Of a stretch of DNA of 64,000 bases, positions 9,126 through 21,349 are shown one piece after another. How positions within the stretch are numbered: position 1 is the stretch's first letter; each line of letters starts with the position of its first letter. The translations under genes and the position numbers were made by a program. Location: contig NC_079202.1 of assembly GCF_026745355.1 (NCBI RefSeq), positions 62,834,806 to 62,898,805 on the forward strand. Direction: 5' to 3'. This DNA comes from Beta vulgaris subsp. vulgaris. Taxonomy: Eukaryota > Streptophyta > Magnoliopsida > Caryophyllales > Amaranthaceae. The notes under the pieces were generated by a model. It was not told the origin of the DNA. It searched no databases and saw only the letters and a list, made by a program, of their open reading frames with translations.

Positions 9126-10021
9126 CCCAGACGATACATTGGGGCTTGGGCTATTAATATTTTCATGTTAAAAGAATAACATTTACGACCCGTTTGGTAG
9201 TCGTTAATAAATTGTGGTAATGTGAATGAATTTTAAATGTAATTTTATCAGGTAAGCACCCTCAAAATCTCCATGAGGATGCATTTTTTCTCCAATGACA
9301 AGCAATCTCACCCCTAAACTTGTGTTTTTGTCTCTAAGGGGAAGCAATTTTCATTACCACTCATCTATACAAATATGTTAAAAGGCGTGTGTGACAATAT
9401 ATTACACGCCACGTGTCACCTATGTTACTCCACTAGAATTGTCCAATGTGTACATAAGTCATATCGATTAACAAAAGTAAAATTAGCTTGCAACAAGATT
9501 TGAACCCTTGACCTCTTGCTATTATAACATCACACAATTACTATCTCAACCAACTTTTAATCATGCTTTAAGTGTCCACAATAAAAAATTTAAATTACCA
9601 TATAGGAAAAGACATAATACAATAAGAAGCCACCAGATAATCAACCCTTTTGGTAAAAATAAACTCGTAGACCATCGCTTTGCATTATGAAAAAAGAAAA
9701 CCTCACTTACAGAACTACAAAAGTGGAAGTAAGGATGTGTAAATCAATAAACATTAAAAAAATTTAAAATCTATTTAGCATGAAAACTCTCATGAAGATC
9801 ATGTTTCCCACTCCTGGAACTCGAGAAGACAAAATTTCTTTGAAAGACCAGCGAGTTTCATGCCTCAATGATCCCCAGTTACAAAATGATATTTTCCCAA
9901 CTAAAATCTCTTAGCTAACTCTACAGTCTATGCCCTATTATATACATCTTTTGTCGGTTCTAAACAAAACTACAACAAATTTCTATGCAACAACAATTAA
10001 TTAATTTTAAATTTTGAGTTT
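9126..10021. other. No gene seen
   Basis: AT-rich sequence with scattered short frames and one weak B-box-like match (GATTTGAACCCTTGACC near 9498). No protein family, TIR pair or splice structure could be supported. Confidence 0.4.
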
Positions 10022-12085
10022 CACGAGAAATGAACAAATGGGGTTTTCAAAGGCTTTTTTGAGGTAACACAAATCTGCCAAGCACCCGCGCAATGTTACA
10101 AGTCACATCGACTTTCCTAGGAATGTTTGGGAAGATAATATGACCACGCACGGAGAAGTCCAAAAATGTCCCAAAAACAACCAAAATTGAATGTTATAAT
10201 ACACGCTTTTGGACTTTCCTGGGGTCCGAGCTTCGAACACCACGGGATGTCTCAAAGGGACATGGAGGTCATTGGAAATGAATCATGTGGCTTGGAACGA
10301 ATGTGGATGCTTTTATGTTCATTTCGAGGCAGTTTCAGGTTTCATGAGAAATGAACAAAATAATGTGTTCAAAGGCTTTTCGAGACAACACTAATGGTGC
10401 CAAGCACCCGCGCAACATTACAAGTCATTTCGGTTTTCCTAGGAGCGTTTTGGGAGGAAATATGGCCAGGCCCGGAGATGTCCAAAAATGTCCCAAAAAC
10501 AACAAAAATTGAAGGTTATAATACACGCTTCCAGACTTTCCCAGTGTCCGAGCTCCGATCGCCACGGGATGCCTCCTAGGGGCATGGGAGGTCATTGTAA
10601 AGGATTCATGTGGCTTTGAACGAATATGTGGAGGCCTTTACGTTCATTTCGAGGCAATTTTATGTTTCACGAGAAATGAACAAATGGGGGTGTTAGAGGC
10701 TTTTCGAGGCAACGCAACTGATGCCAATCACCTAGGCAAACTTAAAAGTCACGTCGGCTAACCTAGGAATGTTTCATATGAAAATATGACCAAGGTAAGA
10801 GAAGTCCAAAAATGTCCCAAAAACAGCCAAAATTGAAGGTTATAATACACACTTTCAGATTTTCTCGGGACCCGAGCTCCGAACGCCACCGGATGCCTCC
10901 TATGGGCATGGGAGGTCGTTGGAAAGGAGTCACGTGGCTTGGAATGACTATGTGGATGCCTTTACGTTCATTTTGAGGCAATTTTGGTTTTCACGAGAAA
11001 TGAACAAATGCGGTGTTCAGAGGCTTCTCGAGGCAATGCAAATGGTGCCAAGTACCCGCGCAAGATTACAAGTCACGTCGGCTTTCCTAAAACGTTTCGG
11101 GAGAAAATATGAACAGGCCCAGAGATGTCGAAAAATGTCTGAAAAACAGCCAAAATTGAAGGTTATAATACACGCTTTTGAACTTTCTCGGAGTCATGTT
11201 AGGTCATTGGAAAGGAGTCATGTGGATTGGAACAAATATGTGGATGTCTTTACGTTCATTTCGAGGCAATTTGGACTTTACGAGAAATGAACAAATGGAA
11301 TGTTGGAGGATTTTCGAGGCAATGCAAGTTGTGCCAAGGACCTGCGCAACGTTACAATTCACGTCGGCACTCCTAGGAATGTTTCGGAGAAAATATGACT
11401 AGGCTTGAAGAAGTCCAAAAATGTCGCAAAAACAGCCAAAATTGAAAGTTATAATACACGCTTTCATACTTTTCCGAGGCCCGAGCTCCAAACGTCATAG
11501 GATGTCTCCTAGGGCCATGGGAGGTCATTGGAAAGGAGTCATGTGGCTTGGAAGGAATATATCGATGCCTTTACATTCATTACGAGACAATTTTGGGTCT
11601 TATGAGAGATGAACAAATTGGGTGTTCAGAGGCTTTTCGAGGCAATGCAAATGGTGCCAAGCACACGTGCAACGTTACAAGTCACGTCGGCACTCCTAAG
11701 AATGTTTCGGGAGAAAATATGAGCAGGCCCGAAGAAGTCCAAAAATGTCGCAAAAACAGCCAAAATTGAAGATTATAATACATGCTTTCGGACTTTCTTG
11801 GAGCTCAAGCTCCGAACCACGGGATGCCTCCTAGGGTATGGGAGGTCATTGGAAAGAAGTCATGTGGCTTGGAACGAATTTATGGGTGTCTTTACGTTCA
11901 TTGCAAGGTAATTTTGGATTTCACGAGAAATGAACAAATGGGATGTTCAAAGGTTTTTCGAGGCAACACAAATGGTGCCAAGCACCCGCGCAATGTCACA
12001 AGGCACTTTAACTTTCCTAAACATGTATCAGGAGAATATATAACTAGACTCGAAAAAGTCCAAAAATATCCTGAAAAACAAAATT
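10022..12085. repeat. Tandem satellite, unit about 322 bp, about 6.5 copies
   Basis: The marker CACGAGAAATGAACAAATG or a close variant recurs at about 10022, 10343, 10668, 10992, 11279, 11601 and 11922. Spacings are 321, 325, 324, 287, 322 and 321. Other fixed landmarks in every unit are GTCCAAAAATGTC, GCCAAAATTGAAGGTTATAATACACGC and GAGGTCATTGGAAAGGAGTC. The unit is richer in GC than the flanks. The fifth interval is shorter because the block around CCGAGCTCCGAACGCCACGGG is deleted. Open frames of 60-120 codons here shift with each repeat and are not genes. Confidence 0.9.
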
Positions 12086-12089
12086 GATG

Positions 12090-12780
12090 GGGATAAACCA
12101 AACGGAGTGATGCGAGAGTAGTACTTTTCGATAAAAATACTGGACTTTTGGTGCATTGAAAGCCAACCCGTATATTGCATTTCTTTAGTAAAGCCCATAA
12201 CTCCACATGTATTACACATAACAAAGAACCACTAATATATATTCCCCTCAAAAAAACCAAAAAAAAGAACCACTAATATTTGTCGGTATTGCGCTTTTTT
12301 GGTCTGTCTTATAATTGTATTAGACTTACGACTTAGGAGTATAGGTTATCTGGGCATTCTTCAGTGCTAAATTCGTGTAACCCTCCAACTTTATCAGACA
12401 CTTCACACTTGGGGTGTATAGTAAAAACATATTTACCATAATATAATACTTGTTTTTTTAACGGTTTTCAAAACACACCTTTAACTTTCGATATTTTCGA
12501 TTTTTTATGTAATAAAAATATAAAAAATTGATATTATGAACTATACATTGAGGCGAATATAACAAGGTGTCATATGAATATATTTTTTTTTATATACAAG
12601 TGAGAATATTTGGTCAAACATTTCTAAGTTTGACTCAAAATAGAGAAACAATCATTATAATATGGGAAGGAGGGAGAAGTAAATTTAAAGTTCTCTTCAT
12701 ACTTATTTGGTGAAGTGAAATTTATAGCATGTCTTCTCTTCTCACGCTTACACTTGAGACTTTGAGAGTACTATTTTATA
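12090..12780. other. No gene seen; degenerate MITE remnant
   Basis: No credible frame. The 12438-12678 section has a decayed pair of inverted ends (ATAATATAATACTTG..ATAATATGGGAAGGAGG) resembling the CTCCCTCCG Stowaway-like family seen elsewhere. Confidence 0.4.
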
Positions 12781-12844
12781 TTTCATCCGCTTTGAAATAA
12801 GTGAAACACGTTTCTCTCTTATATGAGAGTTTTTTTTAATAAAA

Positions 12845-13080
12845 GTGTTACACTTATTTCAGAACGGGAGAATTACTTTTTATCTATCTCACCAAAGTGT
12901 GAAACTGTAACATATTTGATATTACGAGTCAAGGTTAGACGCATAACTCCCCCTATAGAGAAGTGTTTCACTTATTTCAAAACGGAGAAAATATTTTGTC
13001 TATCTCACCAGGATTGTGTAACTGTAACATATTTGAGATATTACGAGTCAAGATTGGACGCATAACTCCCCCTTACGAAG
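12845..13080. repeat. 117-bp tandem duplication
   Basis: The segment with CATATTTGATATTACGAGTC and GCATAACTCCCCCT occurs at 12911 and again at 13028, a 117-base shift. Each copy is preceded by CACTTATTTCA-type MITE ends. Confidence 0.65.
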
Positions 13081-13175
13081 TACTTTGATAACCATATAAT
13101 CAAGTAATAAAATGAATCATCCGCCTTATTTAACATAGCATATATATGTTCCATTTCTTCCATTCCTCCTTAATT

Positions 13176-15335
13176 TTACTTAGGAATTGGAAGTGCACGA
13201 AGAGGTATTGCTTTTTGTATAGTAATCCCAAATTTATCAGTCATGTCTAAATCTTGTGGACTTATCCCATCTCCAACCTTCCAATTGAAACCATGAAGAA
13301 GACTACCCAACATAAGATTCAACATTCGAAACGCCAACATATCTCCTGGACATATTCTTCTTCCTGCTCCAAAGGGTATAAGTCCGAAATCTTGTCCTTT
13401 CATATCGATTTCGTGTTCTATAAACCTCTCCGGTGAAAACAAATTCGGATTTTCCCAATGATTAGGATCTCTTGAAATAGCCCAAACATTAACAAAAACT
13501 TGTGCATTTTTAGGCACAACATAACCATACAATTCTACATCATTGTTTGCTTTACGTGGTAGTAAAAATACGGTTGGTGGGTGCATTCTTAATGTCTCCT
13601 TCACTATAGCTTGTAAGTAAGGAAGCTTTGGGATATCGAATTCTCCTACAACCTTGTTTTTTCCTAGGACTTGCTCTAATTCAACTTGAGCTTTTGCCAT
13701 TTTTTCAGGGTTACGTAGGAGTTCTGTCATTGCCCACTCTAATGTACTCGAAGTAGTATCTGTTCCGGCTGTAAAGAAATCCTGTTCCACATACGACATA
13801 ACATGTAATCATGATCAGTCCAAATACAAAACTTATTACACAAGATTAGGGTTAGCAAAAGTTGACCCAACCCTACAACCCGATCCAAACCCAACCCGAA
13901 ATAAGTGGAATAGAGTTTGAATTTTTGACCCATTTAATTAAATGGGTTGACACAATTAACCCATTTAATTAAAAGGGTTAGGTTGAGGTTGACATTTCCG
14001 ACCTCAAAATGTCCTACTTTGATCTGATTAACTTAAACATATAGAAAATTCTCGAAAAATATATTGATAAACCTAAATTTTGGTTAAAATATAGTAAAAT
14101 ATCTCTAAAATATGTCACATTTATTCCAAGAAACTCTAGACATGCATACTTTTAGTGGTAAACTTGCTCATTTTGTTTTTTAAGAAAATAATAATATAAT
14201 GTATTAAATGGGTTAAACGGATTGTACGTGTAATCCGTTTATTAAATGGATCAGATCAGGGTTGAGTTTTTCAATCTGTTTATTAATTGAGTTAGGTTTG
14301 GGTTGAGGGATTTTGACCCATTTATTATCGATCGCATCCGAACACGAACCCGACCCAACTCGACCTGATTGCCAACCCTATACAAGATGCTTGAATTAAA
14401 TTAGATTATATTAACTCAAATTAAATTGGACTTACCATGAGAAGATGTTTAATATCCCCAAGATCCAAGTCTAATTTATTTTCTTTCATGAGTCTAAGAA
14501 GAGTATCTAACACATCACCACCACTTGAACTATCTCCAGAATAATTTTGCAACCTCTTTTGTATGATATTCTCAAAAACCTCATTTAATTTATTATCATA
14601 CCCTAGTAACTTACCCTTAACACTAAACACACTTAAGAACCTTAACATAGGAAAACAATCAACCAAATTCGGTTTTCCAATCTCCTCCATAATCTTCCAA
14701 ACAAGCTCCTTAAACTCTCCTGAATCACTAGAATTATAGCTAGCTAAATCGAACGAAAAGAACGTGTTTGATAACAAATTAAGCGAAGTTGTAAATGCTA
14801 CTCCACCAACATCAATTTCTTCTCCTACATTACAACATTCCTTAACATAATCAATAAGTTTAGACACTTTTTCTTGTCTAAGAGCTTGACTCGAGTCGAG
14901 TTTTTGACTTGAGAACAAGTGAAGGGCTGCGATTTTTCTCAAAGTCCGCCATTTCGCGCAAACGGGCAACCATGCTATAGAGCATTTATCGTGCCCGTTT
15001 GCGCGTACCGCGGCCGAGGCATGCCTACTAGAAAGCGTAAGGTCATGTTTTTGGAACATTTCTTTAGCTACTATAGATGAAGATACAACAATAGTTGTTA
15101 TACTTCCGAATTTAAGAGACATTAAAGGGCCATAAGTTTTAGCTAGATTAGCTAATGAAAGATGTGGTGAATCTCCAAGATGTGACAAGTTTCCTAAAAT
15201 TGGTATAGGTTTAGGCCCTGGAGGAAGCCTTGAATCATTGGAAGTAAGTTTTGAGGAGGGTGAAATGAGCTTGTAAATATGGAAGAAAGCAAAAAAAATG
15301 GAGCATAAAATTAGCAAAGTTGTGTAATAATCCAT
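13176..15335 (-). CDS. Cytochrome P450, CYP76 family (intact copy B)
   Basis: Exons 14436-15335 and 13176-13781 join in phase 0 (GTAAGT..CAG) to give 501 aa. Exon 1 is exactly as long as in copy A (300 codons). It has an N-terminal ER anchor, [20 protein letters not shown] at 305-311, E362/R365 of the K-helix, Trp400 in the [10 protein letters not shown] segment, PERF, and [11 protein letters not shown] with heme-ligand Cys444. All catalytic motifs are present and the frame is unbroken, so it is probably functional. It is the more canonical sister of copy A. CYP76 members act on the ER surface on tyrosine derivatives, monoterpenols and similar small molecules. Its substrate cannot be told from sequence. 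The intron holds a hAT-like MITE. Confidence 0.95.
13847..14380. mobile_element. hAT-like MITE in intron of P450 copy B
   Basis: The ends TAGGGTTAGCAA and TTGCCAACCCTA (after a slightly degenerate GATTGCC) are inverted. The flanks CACAAGAT (13839-13846) and TACAAGAT (14381-14388) give an 8-bp duplication with one mismatch, the hAT length. It makes up most of the intron. Confidence 0.7.
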
Positions 15336-15406
15336 TTTTTTGTGTTACTTTTTTTTGGGTGTTTAGCTGTTTTTTTTTTGGTTGAGATGGTAGATGGGTG
15401 TGTATG

Positions 15407-15416
15407 TATATATATA
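15407..15416 (-). promoter_or_regulatory. TATA-like run upstream of P450 copy B
   Basis: CTATATATATAC on the minus strand, about 75 bases upstream of the ATG at 15335. Confidence 0.45.
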
Positions 15417-15683
15417 GAGTGAGTATTATTAGAGTGTTGTAGTCGAAGGAGTTTCCAACTCTTTGAGTCTTGACTTGGTTATAAAAAGATGGTCAACTTC
15501 GATGTCTTTCTATTAGTTCACTAGTTCAGCAGCCATGACACATAAGCAAGAAGGTCAAGAAAATTTGCTAAATTAGTTTAATAAATCGTGTATAATAACA
15601 ATCAGTTTCATGCTGTATTTGGTTATTAGGTAGTATTGTTTTAATATACCATGTAGTACTTGAGGTACGTAATGGCCTAATTG

Positions 15684-15902
15684 ATAAGGAATTAGGGTTG
15701 GCTCAAGTGGTGAGTTTTTCCATCTTTCCTAACAAGGTCTAGCGTTCAATTCTTACCCCAAGCATTTATTTGCTTGGAATTTAAGGGGTGAGGGGGGTTG
15801 GGGAGTGTCTGCCTGTCTGGCTTGTAATGGACTTTTGGGTGGGGGTCCTGTGCGAGGGCAGTTTAGAGAAAATTCTTCTTACCAATTTATATAAAAAAAA
15901 TT
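15684..15902 (+). mobile_element. SINE
   Basis: An A-box-like TGGCTCAAGTGG, a degenerate B-box-like GCGTTCAATTC and a terminal A-run are present. The flanks GCCTAATTG at 15675-15683 and 15903-15911 form a duplication. Open frames inside are not genes. Confidence 0.6.
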
Positions 15903-15911
15903 GCCTAATTG

Positions 15912-18700
15912 GTAAAGTTTTAACTTTTACCTTTAAGATTACAAGTTCGATTTCTACCGATTATTACAAACTGAAAGATCGAATAATATTAACTATTTTG
16001 GGCTATTCGACCTTTCACTTTTGTCAAAATTTCTTCCTTATGGTATGTAATCTATCTCTGTGTTTCTTATTCGTATAATTATTTATAGGCGCGCTCCTTT
16101 ATAATCTTTCGTTATTTTTATCTTATTCTTTCCTAGCATTATATGCATATGCATGTACTTTGCCAGTGTAGCAAGTTAATCTTTTACAATTCCCTACAAA
16201 ATTTCTTGGACCAGAGTATATATGTATTATTTATAGTTTTACTAAAGAAGCATGCATATATATACATTGTTCATATGTAAATAAGTTGATAAGTGGTTGA
16301 GATTATAGCCATTCTTATATCTAGAAAAATCATTTTACTCAACTGTGATTAATTTTGCGGGTTGTTCACTTGTTTAGCCGCCGATATTCTAGGTGATTTT
16401 TGGTCGTGATTGCAAAGTAGTAAGACTAGTAACAATAAACAACATTAGATAAACATCAACCAAAATACAAAAAGCCAAAAACTTTTACTAATATGCTTAC
16501 CAAACAACCCATAATTATCAAGAAAAAAAGTGCACGAAGGTGTGCACCAAACTTGGTCCCATATTTCCTGAAAGAGCCCAAAATAAGAAGTCGAAATTAT
16601 TTTTGCTTTAGAGTAAAGATGATAAGATATTAATTAATTATAGACCTCTACTTTCAATCGAATTTTGAAAGTTGTCCTAATTTACATCATTATTAGTTGG
16701 TCTACGCAGTTCATATGCACTTTTTAGCCGCACCCCACCTTACCAACTTTAGCCTTGCCGGCTAGAAGATTAGAAGTGTAGCCTACTTTAATTTGGCACC
16801 CACAGTCTAGCTAGTTTCTCAAATGCGAATTCTCCTCCACTTCTCCAAATACAACACATTCCACTTTTAGCAATGGGATTCACTGACTTTGACGTAGATA
16901 GGCTGTGGTGGCAACTGGCAAGCATTGCCTAACTAGCCCTTAAGCGTTAAGGTGAGTTTATCCCTCAGACTCAACTCTAAACTTTAGACTATGTCACATC
17001 AGTTTTTCACTAATTTTTAAATCTATAGACTCATTCCAATTTTATACTTTATTCCTCATACTCTCTTCAAACTCATTACACAAAAAAAAAAAAGATGACA
17101 CATGACATTTTTTTACTGACCAGAAAATATATCCTTTGCATGGCAAGAGTCTTGAGAGGAGTCATGAATATCAAAATTCAAAACCCAACTCAAGACTTTA
17201 CTCAAATATAGTTGAGTCTTGTTGAGTCTAGCCATAAGACTCCCAATATTCTCACCCTTATATAATCTTACACAATTCAACAAAAATTATAGTAAGAAGT
17301 TAGAGAATACGCAAGTGGGTTATGTTGGAGTTAGTAGTACAGTTGAGTGATATTATTTCTCACTCTAAGTGTTGCTTTAAAACAATAAAAAATTCATTAT
17401 CCCACATTGGTAGTTTAGAGGTATCCTACCTTTTTTATATAGAGTTTTCTTATTTATACATTTGTTGAAGATTGAGTGGGAAGGAACTTGTCACCAGACA
17501 TGCACGCCGGCTGGGCTCAGGTGTGTTGTGCAATTGAATTCAGATTAGTTCATTAGAATTAGGTTTCCATGACGATGCGGTCGAAGCTCGGCCCATGACC
17601 TACCTACTAGTTGGACGATTGTAATCAAGACCAGGCTTAACCTAGATAACCTAATTTCAGACGGGACCGGATCTATCCTTGACTCGACTCGTTTGGCTTA
17701 TGAGTCGAGCTCGAGTTGAGTTAAACTAACTCAAGTCGAGTTTTAACCGAGTAAATCTCGAACAACTTGTTACCGATTCGTGTTAACAACTATCCTAAGG
17801 TAGCCAGAAAAATCTTAAATTTAAGTATTTTGCTATATATACTTGAATATTCGAGTTTCTCACGAGTTTTCAAGTCGAGTACTAAGCTATTCAACTTATC
17901 TCGTTAACATTTGAAATCGAGCTCTCAAATCAACTTTTAAGCGAATTAATCTTGAACAATGTCGTTTCATTTACACCCATACCAAGTACCATCCGGTAGT
18001 GATGTATGGATACCTTTTAACAAAGAAAATTCGTGCTATACTCATAGAATTGCATCTAAAAATATATTAATTATATAGCACTATCTTGACAAGTCAAAAA
18101 GTTAAGTGAATCTTTTAAAGAGTAAACAGCGCAGTCACGCAGGCGGCTAAGCCATGCGTCTAAGCATCACGGACGACACGATCCTCATACTCCTACATTT
18201 GAAATTTGACGACCATTATTCCATTAACCATAAATGTGGTGGCACGCACAATCGTCTACATTTTTGTCAAGGCTCGCATTATTAACATTCACCACCACTT
18301 TATTAACAGTTAAGAACTTAATAAGTGTCATTGTGTCAACTAGCAACTTTCTTGTCACTGAAAACATATTACTACTTAGTAAGGTAGTTTAGTATATGAA
18401 ATACTACTAAAATAATTCATGTCACCAACCGACAGGAGGTGTACTAATGATAGAAATTAGAAAATGGCTAAATATTAGGATTTCCAAATGATATCCTTTA
18501 GTAAAATGTCTTTAATAATTAGTTGCATCCACTAAGAAAAATATTATTTGCGCCAATGTATTAATTGATAATAATATCTTATTCAAGTGATCGATGGTGG
18601 TTGAAAAACTGGTCTAAAGGATTTGAGTATGATGTTATTATGTGCACTTTTCATTTGTCTAAGCCTCCATAAGACCATATTTATACAACTTTGTAACAGC
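15912..18700. other. No gene seen; degenerate repeats
   Basis: AT-rich intergenic sequence. Around 17690-17950 there is a cluster of GAGTCGAG and CTCGAGTT words, as in decayed hAT-type MITEs, but both ends could not be fixed. No frame with recognisable protein content. Confidence 0.4.
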
Positions 18701-18708
18701 ATTCCATC

Positions 18709-19011
18709 TAGACCTGGTGCCATGGGCGGAGTTGGGAAATGGCGGGTCGGGCTGGAAATTTCAGATTTGTCCATGGTCCGGCCTAGGCCTGCGGGCCTAG
18801 TCCGTGTTTTATGTTGTTTTTTTGTATTTTTTTTACAGTTTTAGGCTAAAAAACAAAAGAAAGGAGTGTTCGGCCCGCGGGCTCGTGCCGATGCGGGCCT
18901 GAAATAACATTTCTTGACCGTGACAAACCCGCGGTCTACGTAGCGAACAACGGGCCGGGTCGGACCGAGTCTCGAGCGGGCTCGTGTCTGGCCGGTCCAT
19001 GCCCACCTCTA
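18709..19011. mobile_element. hAT-like MITE, GC-rich
   Basis: The ends TAGACCTGGTGCCATGGGC and (complement) TAGAGGTGGGCATGGACC are flanked by the 8-bp duplication ATTCCATC at 18701-18708 and 19012-19019. The 303-bp interior is unusually GC-rich for this window (GGGCCGGGTCGG, CGGCCCGCGGGC). Confidence 0.8.
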
Positions 19012-19083
19012 ATTCCATCTAAGGTTCCAAATACCTGCAATATTGAAACTTTACATTATTCAGACAAAGTTAGCTAATATATA

Positions 19084-19326
19084 CTTCCTCCGTTTCACAA
19101 TAAGTAAAACATAAAGAAAGTGGGGAGTTACCAAGGAATTTAGAAAGAGAAAGCTGGGACCACAATAAAGTAGAGTAAAAAAGTATTGAAATTATGGCCC
19201 CCTCTTACTTTTTGATAGTATATTTGTAATAAGAGTGAACTTTTTTTTACCATTTAGAGCTTGGTTTCACTTATTATGATTATTCCAAATAAGAAAATTG
19301 CTTCACTTATTGTGAAACAGAGAAAG
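19084..19326. mobile_element. Stowaway-like MITE
   Basis: The inverted ends CTTCCTCCGTTTCACAATAAG and CTTATTGTGAAACAGAGAAAG are flanked by TA dinucleotides on both sides. Confidence 0.7.
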
Positions 19327-19731
19327 TATATACAAATGATGTCATATGATATATTGTTGCTTAGCTTTAAAATCTATTTACAAAATATCAACTTTTTTTA
19401 AGTTTTACTAGTCGATTGTTGAAAAGATTTACAATAAGAATAGTGCATTAACATGTGTGAAAGTCAATATGTTATTGTATTACTTGTATAAAAAACGGGA
19501 TGAAAGTTAATATGTTGCATGTATTTAAAAATGGAGGAAGTATATAAAAACAAGGTAGAATAAACACTACAAGATCTTCTGAGTTCTGAGCCACCCTCCT
19601 TTAGTGTCCAAGTCGGTAGCTATTCAATTACATCAACATAGCCCCTTCCACAATCTCATGTGCATTTGATGAGAACAGATCATTGAACTTCAGCAAGGTT
19701 GATGATACGTGATCTTTTCATAAACTTTGTA

Positions 19732-20076
19732 CTCCCTCCGTCCCATAATATAGTGCTTGATTCCATTTTTTCACGGGAATTAAGGTAAATAGAATCTAAG
19801 AGGAAAGTAAAAACTTTTTATTATTAAAATAAATATTGTGTGGAAAAAGGTGATCTTAGGAGAGAGAATGAAGAATAATTGGTAAAAGAGCATTAAATGC
19901 AACCCTTGGGTTGAATAAACAAAGCAAAAAAACTATTTTCAAGAAGCAAACAAATAATGATGGCACGATTTTTCTAGGCAAATCACAAAAAATTATGGAA
20001 TTAAATATAGAACCAAGCACTATATTTTGGGACACCCAAAATAGAAATGAAGCACTATATTATGAGACGGAGGGAG
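19732..20076. mobile_element. Stowaway-like MITE
   Basis: The ends CTCCCTCCGTCCCATAATATAG and (complement) CTCCCTCCGTCTCATAATATAG are flanked by TA at 19730-19731 and 20077-20078. An extra internal copy of the end motif near 20010-20060 suggests a composite. The 84-codon frame at 19911 lies inside it and is not a gene. Confidence 0.75.
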
Positions 20077-20272
20077 TACCATTTTGGGAATTTCAAATTG
20101 TTGATCCTAATATAAGATTATTCAATTGTTTTCTTATTAGACGTGTGATTAACAGTAGCTCTTAGTTTAAGGCTTTTGATAAACCGTAAATATATTCAAA
20201 CTAATATAAGTATTAATTTAGTGGTGCAAACTTTTACACAAGCATTAAATCACGCGTTTAGCTAATTTGTTA

Positions 20273-20681
20273 CTTCATCCGTTCCGTTTTAAATGAAACG
20301 TTTGTTTTTTCACGCAACCCAATACACTTCTTTAGTCATTAATATCTTTAGTTGTGTACACGTAAAAAATATAAAAAAGTTATATTTTGATAGTATGCAT
20401 CGAGATGAATCTAACAATATCTCACTTGACTATGTTTTTCTTTATAGGAAAATGATATACGTAGCCCTTAGGAGTTAGGGCTATGTATAAGAGGCTTAAA
20501 ATAGAAATAAAAATTTGAATCAAGCATTTATTACCTCAAATGATGTGAAATTTTGTCATGAATCCTAAGGGCTACATATAACATTATCCTTCTTTATATA
20601 ATAGCGATAAATTGGAGTTAAAATTGATCAGTGAATAATGTCATTTCCTCCAATGTTTCATTTAAAACAGAACGGAGGAAG
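20273..20681. mobile_element. Stowaway-like MITE hosting another MITE
   Basis: The ends CTTCATCCGTTCCGTTTTAAATG and (complement) CTTCCTCCGTTCTGTTTTAAATG are flanked by TA. It is interrupted at 20447-20589 by a second element. Confidence 0.7.
20447..20589. mobile_element. Nested MULE-like MITE
   Basis: The 143-bp element has ends GGAAAATGATATACGTAGCCC and (complement) GGATAATGTTATATGTAGCCC. It is flanked by a perfect 9-bp duplication, TTCTTTATA, at 20438-20446 and 20590-20598, as expected for Mutator-like elements. It sits inside the Stowaway-like element at 20273-20681. Confidence 0.8.
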
Positions 20682-20717
20682 TATATAACTTAACATTTTT
20701 TACTTCTAGTTTCTTAT

Positions 20718-21056
20718 ATGCGTCTTTCTGAATCAAATCCAGGTCAATTTTTAGATCATGTAGCTTTTAATGATTTTCTTGAGTTAAGAGTACGTGGGCC
20801 ACATATAGATCGCCTTAATTTGGGCCAATTATATATGGTGTACTCGTCAACCCATAAGTTTTTAGTCCATAATGTGATTCATCACTTTAGTGGAGCAATT
20901 AAGAGGCACTTAACTTCCCTAAGATTCGTACTTGTAAAAGGAAGTCAATCCACCTTATCTAAGAGATCTTACAGATTTATACCTGTGAAAAAACTTTTTT
21001 TTCTTCACCATACGAATACGATATTGGTACTCTCTCGTTATTGTTGTTGTGGCTAG
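20718..21056 (+). other. Unrecognised 112-codon open frame
   Basis: An open frame with no recognised domain, no obvious promoter and AT-rich composition like its flanks. Its C-terminus (SRYCCCG) is not diagnostic. It could be transposon debris. Low support as a gene. Confidence 0.15.
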
Positions 21057-21118
21057 TTATTGTGTGTACATGTTTCTTATTAAAAGGATAGATGATCCAA
21101 AATTTTAGATCAACAATT

Positions 21119-21335
21119 TTTTTTTATTGTTTTTTTGTTAAATAAAGTAACCATACAAATTAATTAAGCATTCTTACATTCCACAAGGTATAACATCATA
21201 CAATGATTAGGAGTAGGAAAAAATCCTAGTTACATTTGCACTATCGTTACTAATACGACACTTCTTCGCTAGTCCATCTGCGATCTTGTTATGATAGAGC
21301 TTGCAGTATTTAATCTTCAAATTCGGTACCCCCTC
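21119..21335 (-). mobile_element. 5'-truncated LINE tail
   Basis: The minus strand encodes IKYCKLYHNKIADGLAKKC, the end of a LINE RNase H domain, followed by a short 3' region and poly-A (poly-T near 21119). It is flanked by the perfect 14-bp duplication TTAGATCAACAATT at 21105-21118 and 21336-21349. Confidence 0.8.
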
Positions 21336-21349
21336 TTAGATCAACAATT

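Noticed and set aside
10166..11612. Series of 60-120 codon frames as small genes
   Set aside because: They fall in a 322-bp tandem repeat, change frame from unit to unit and show no conserved protein.
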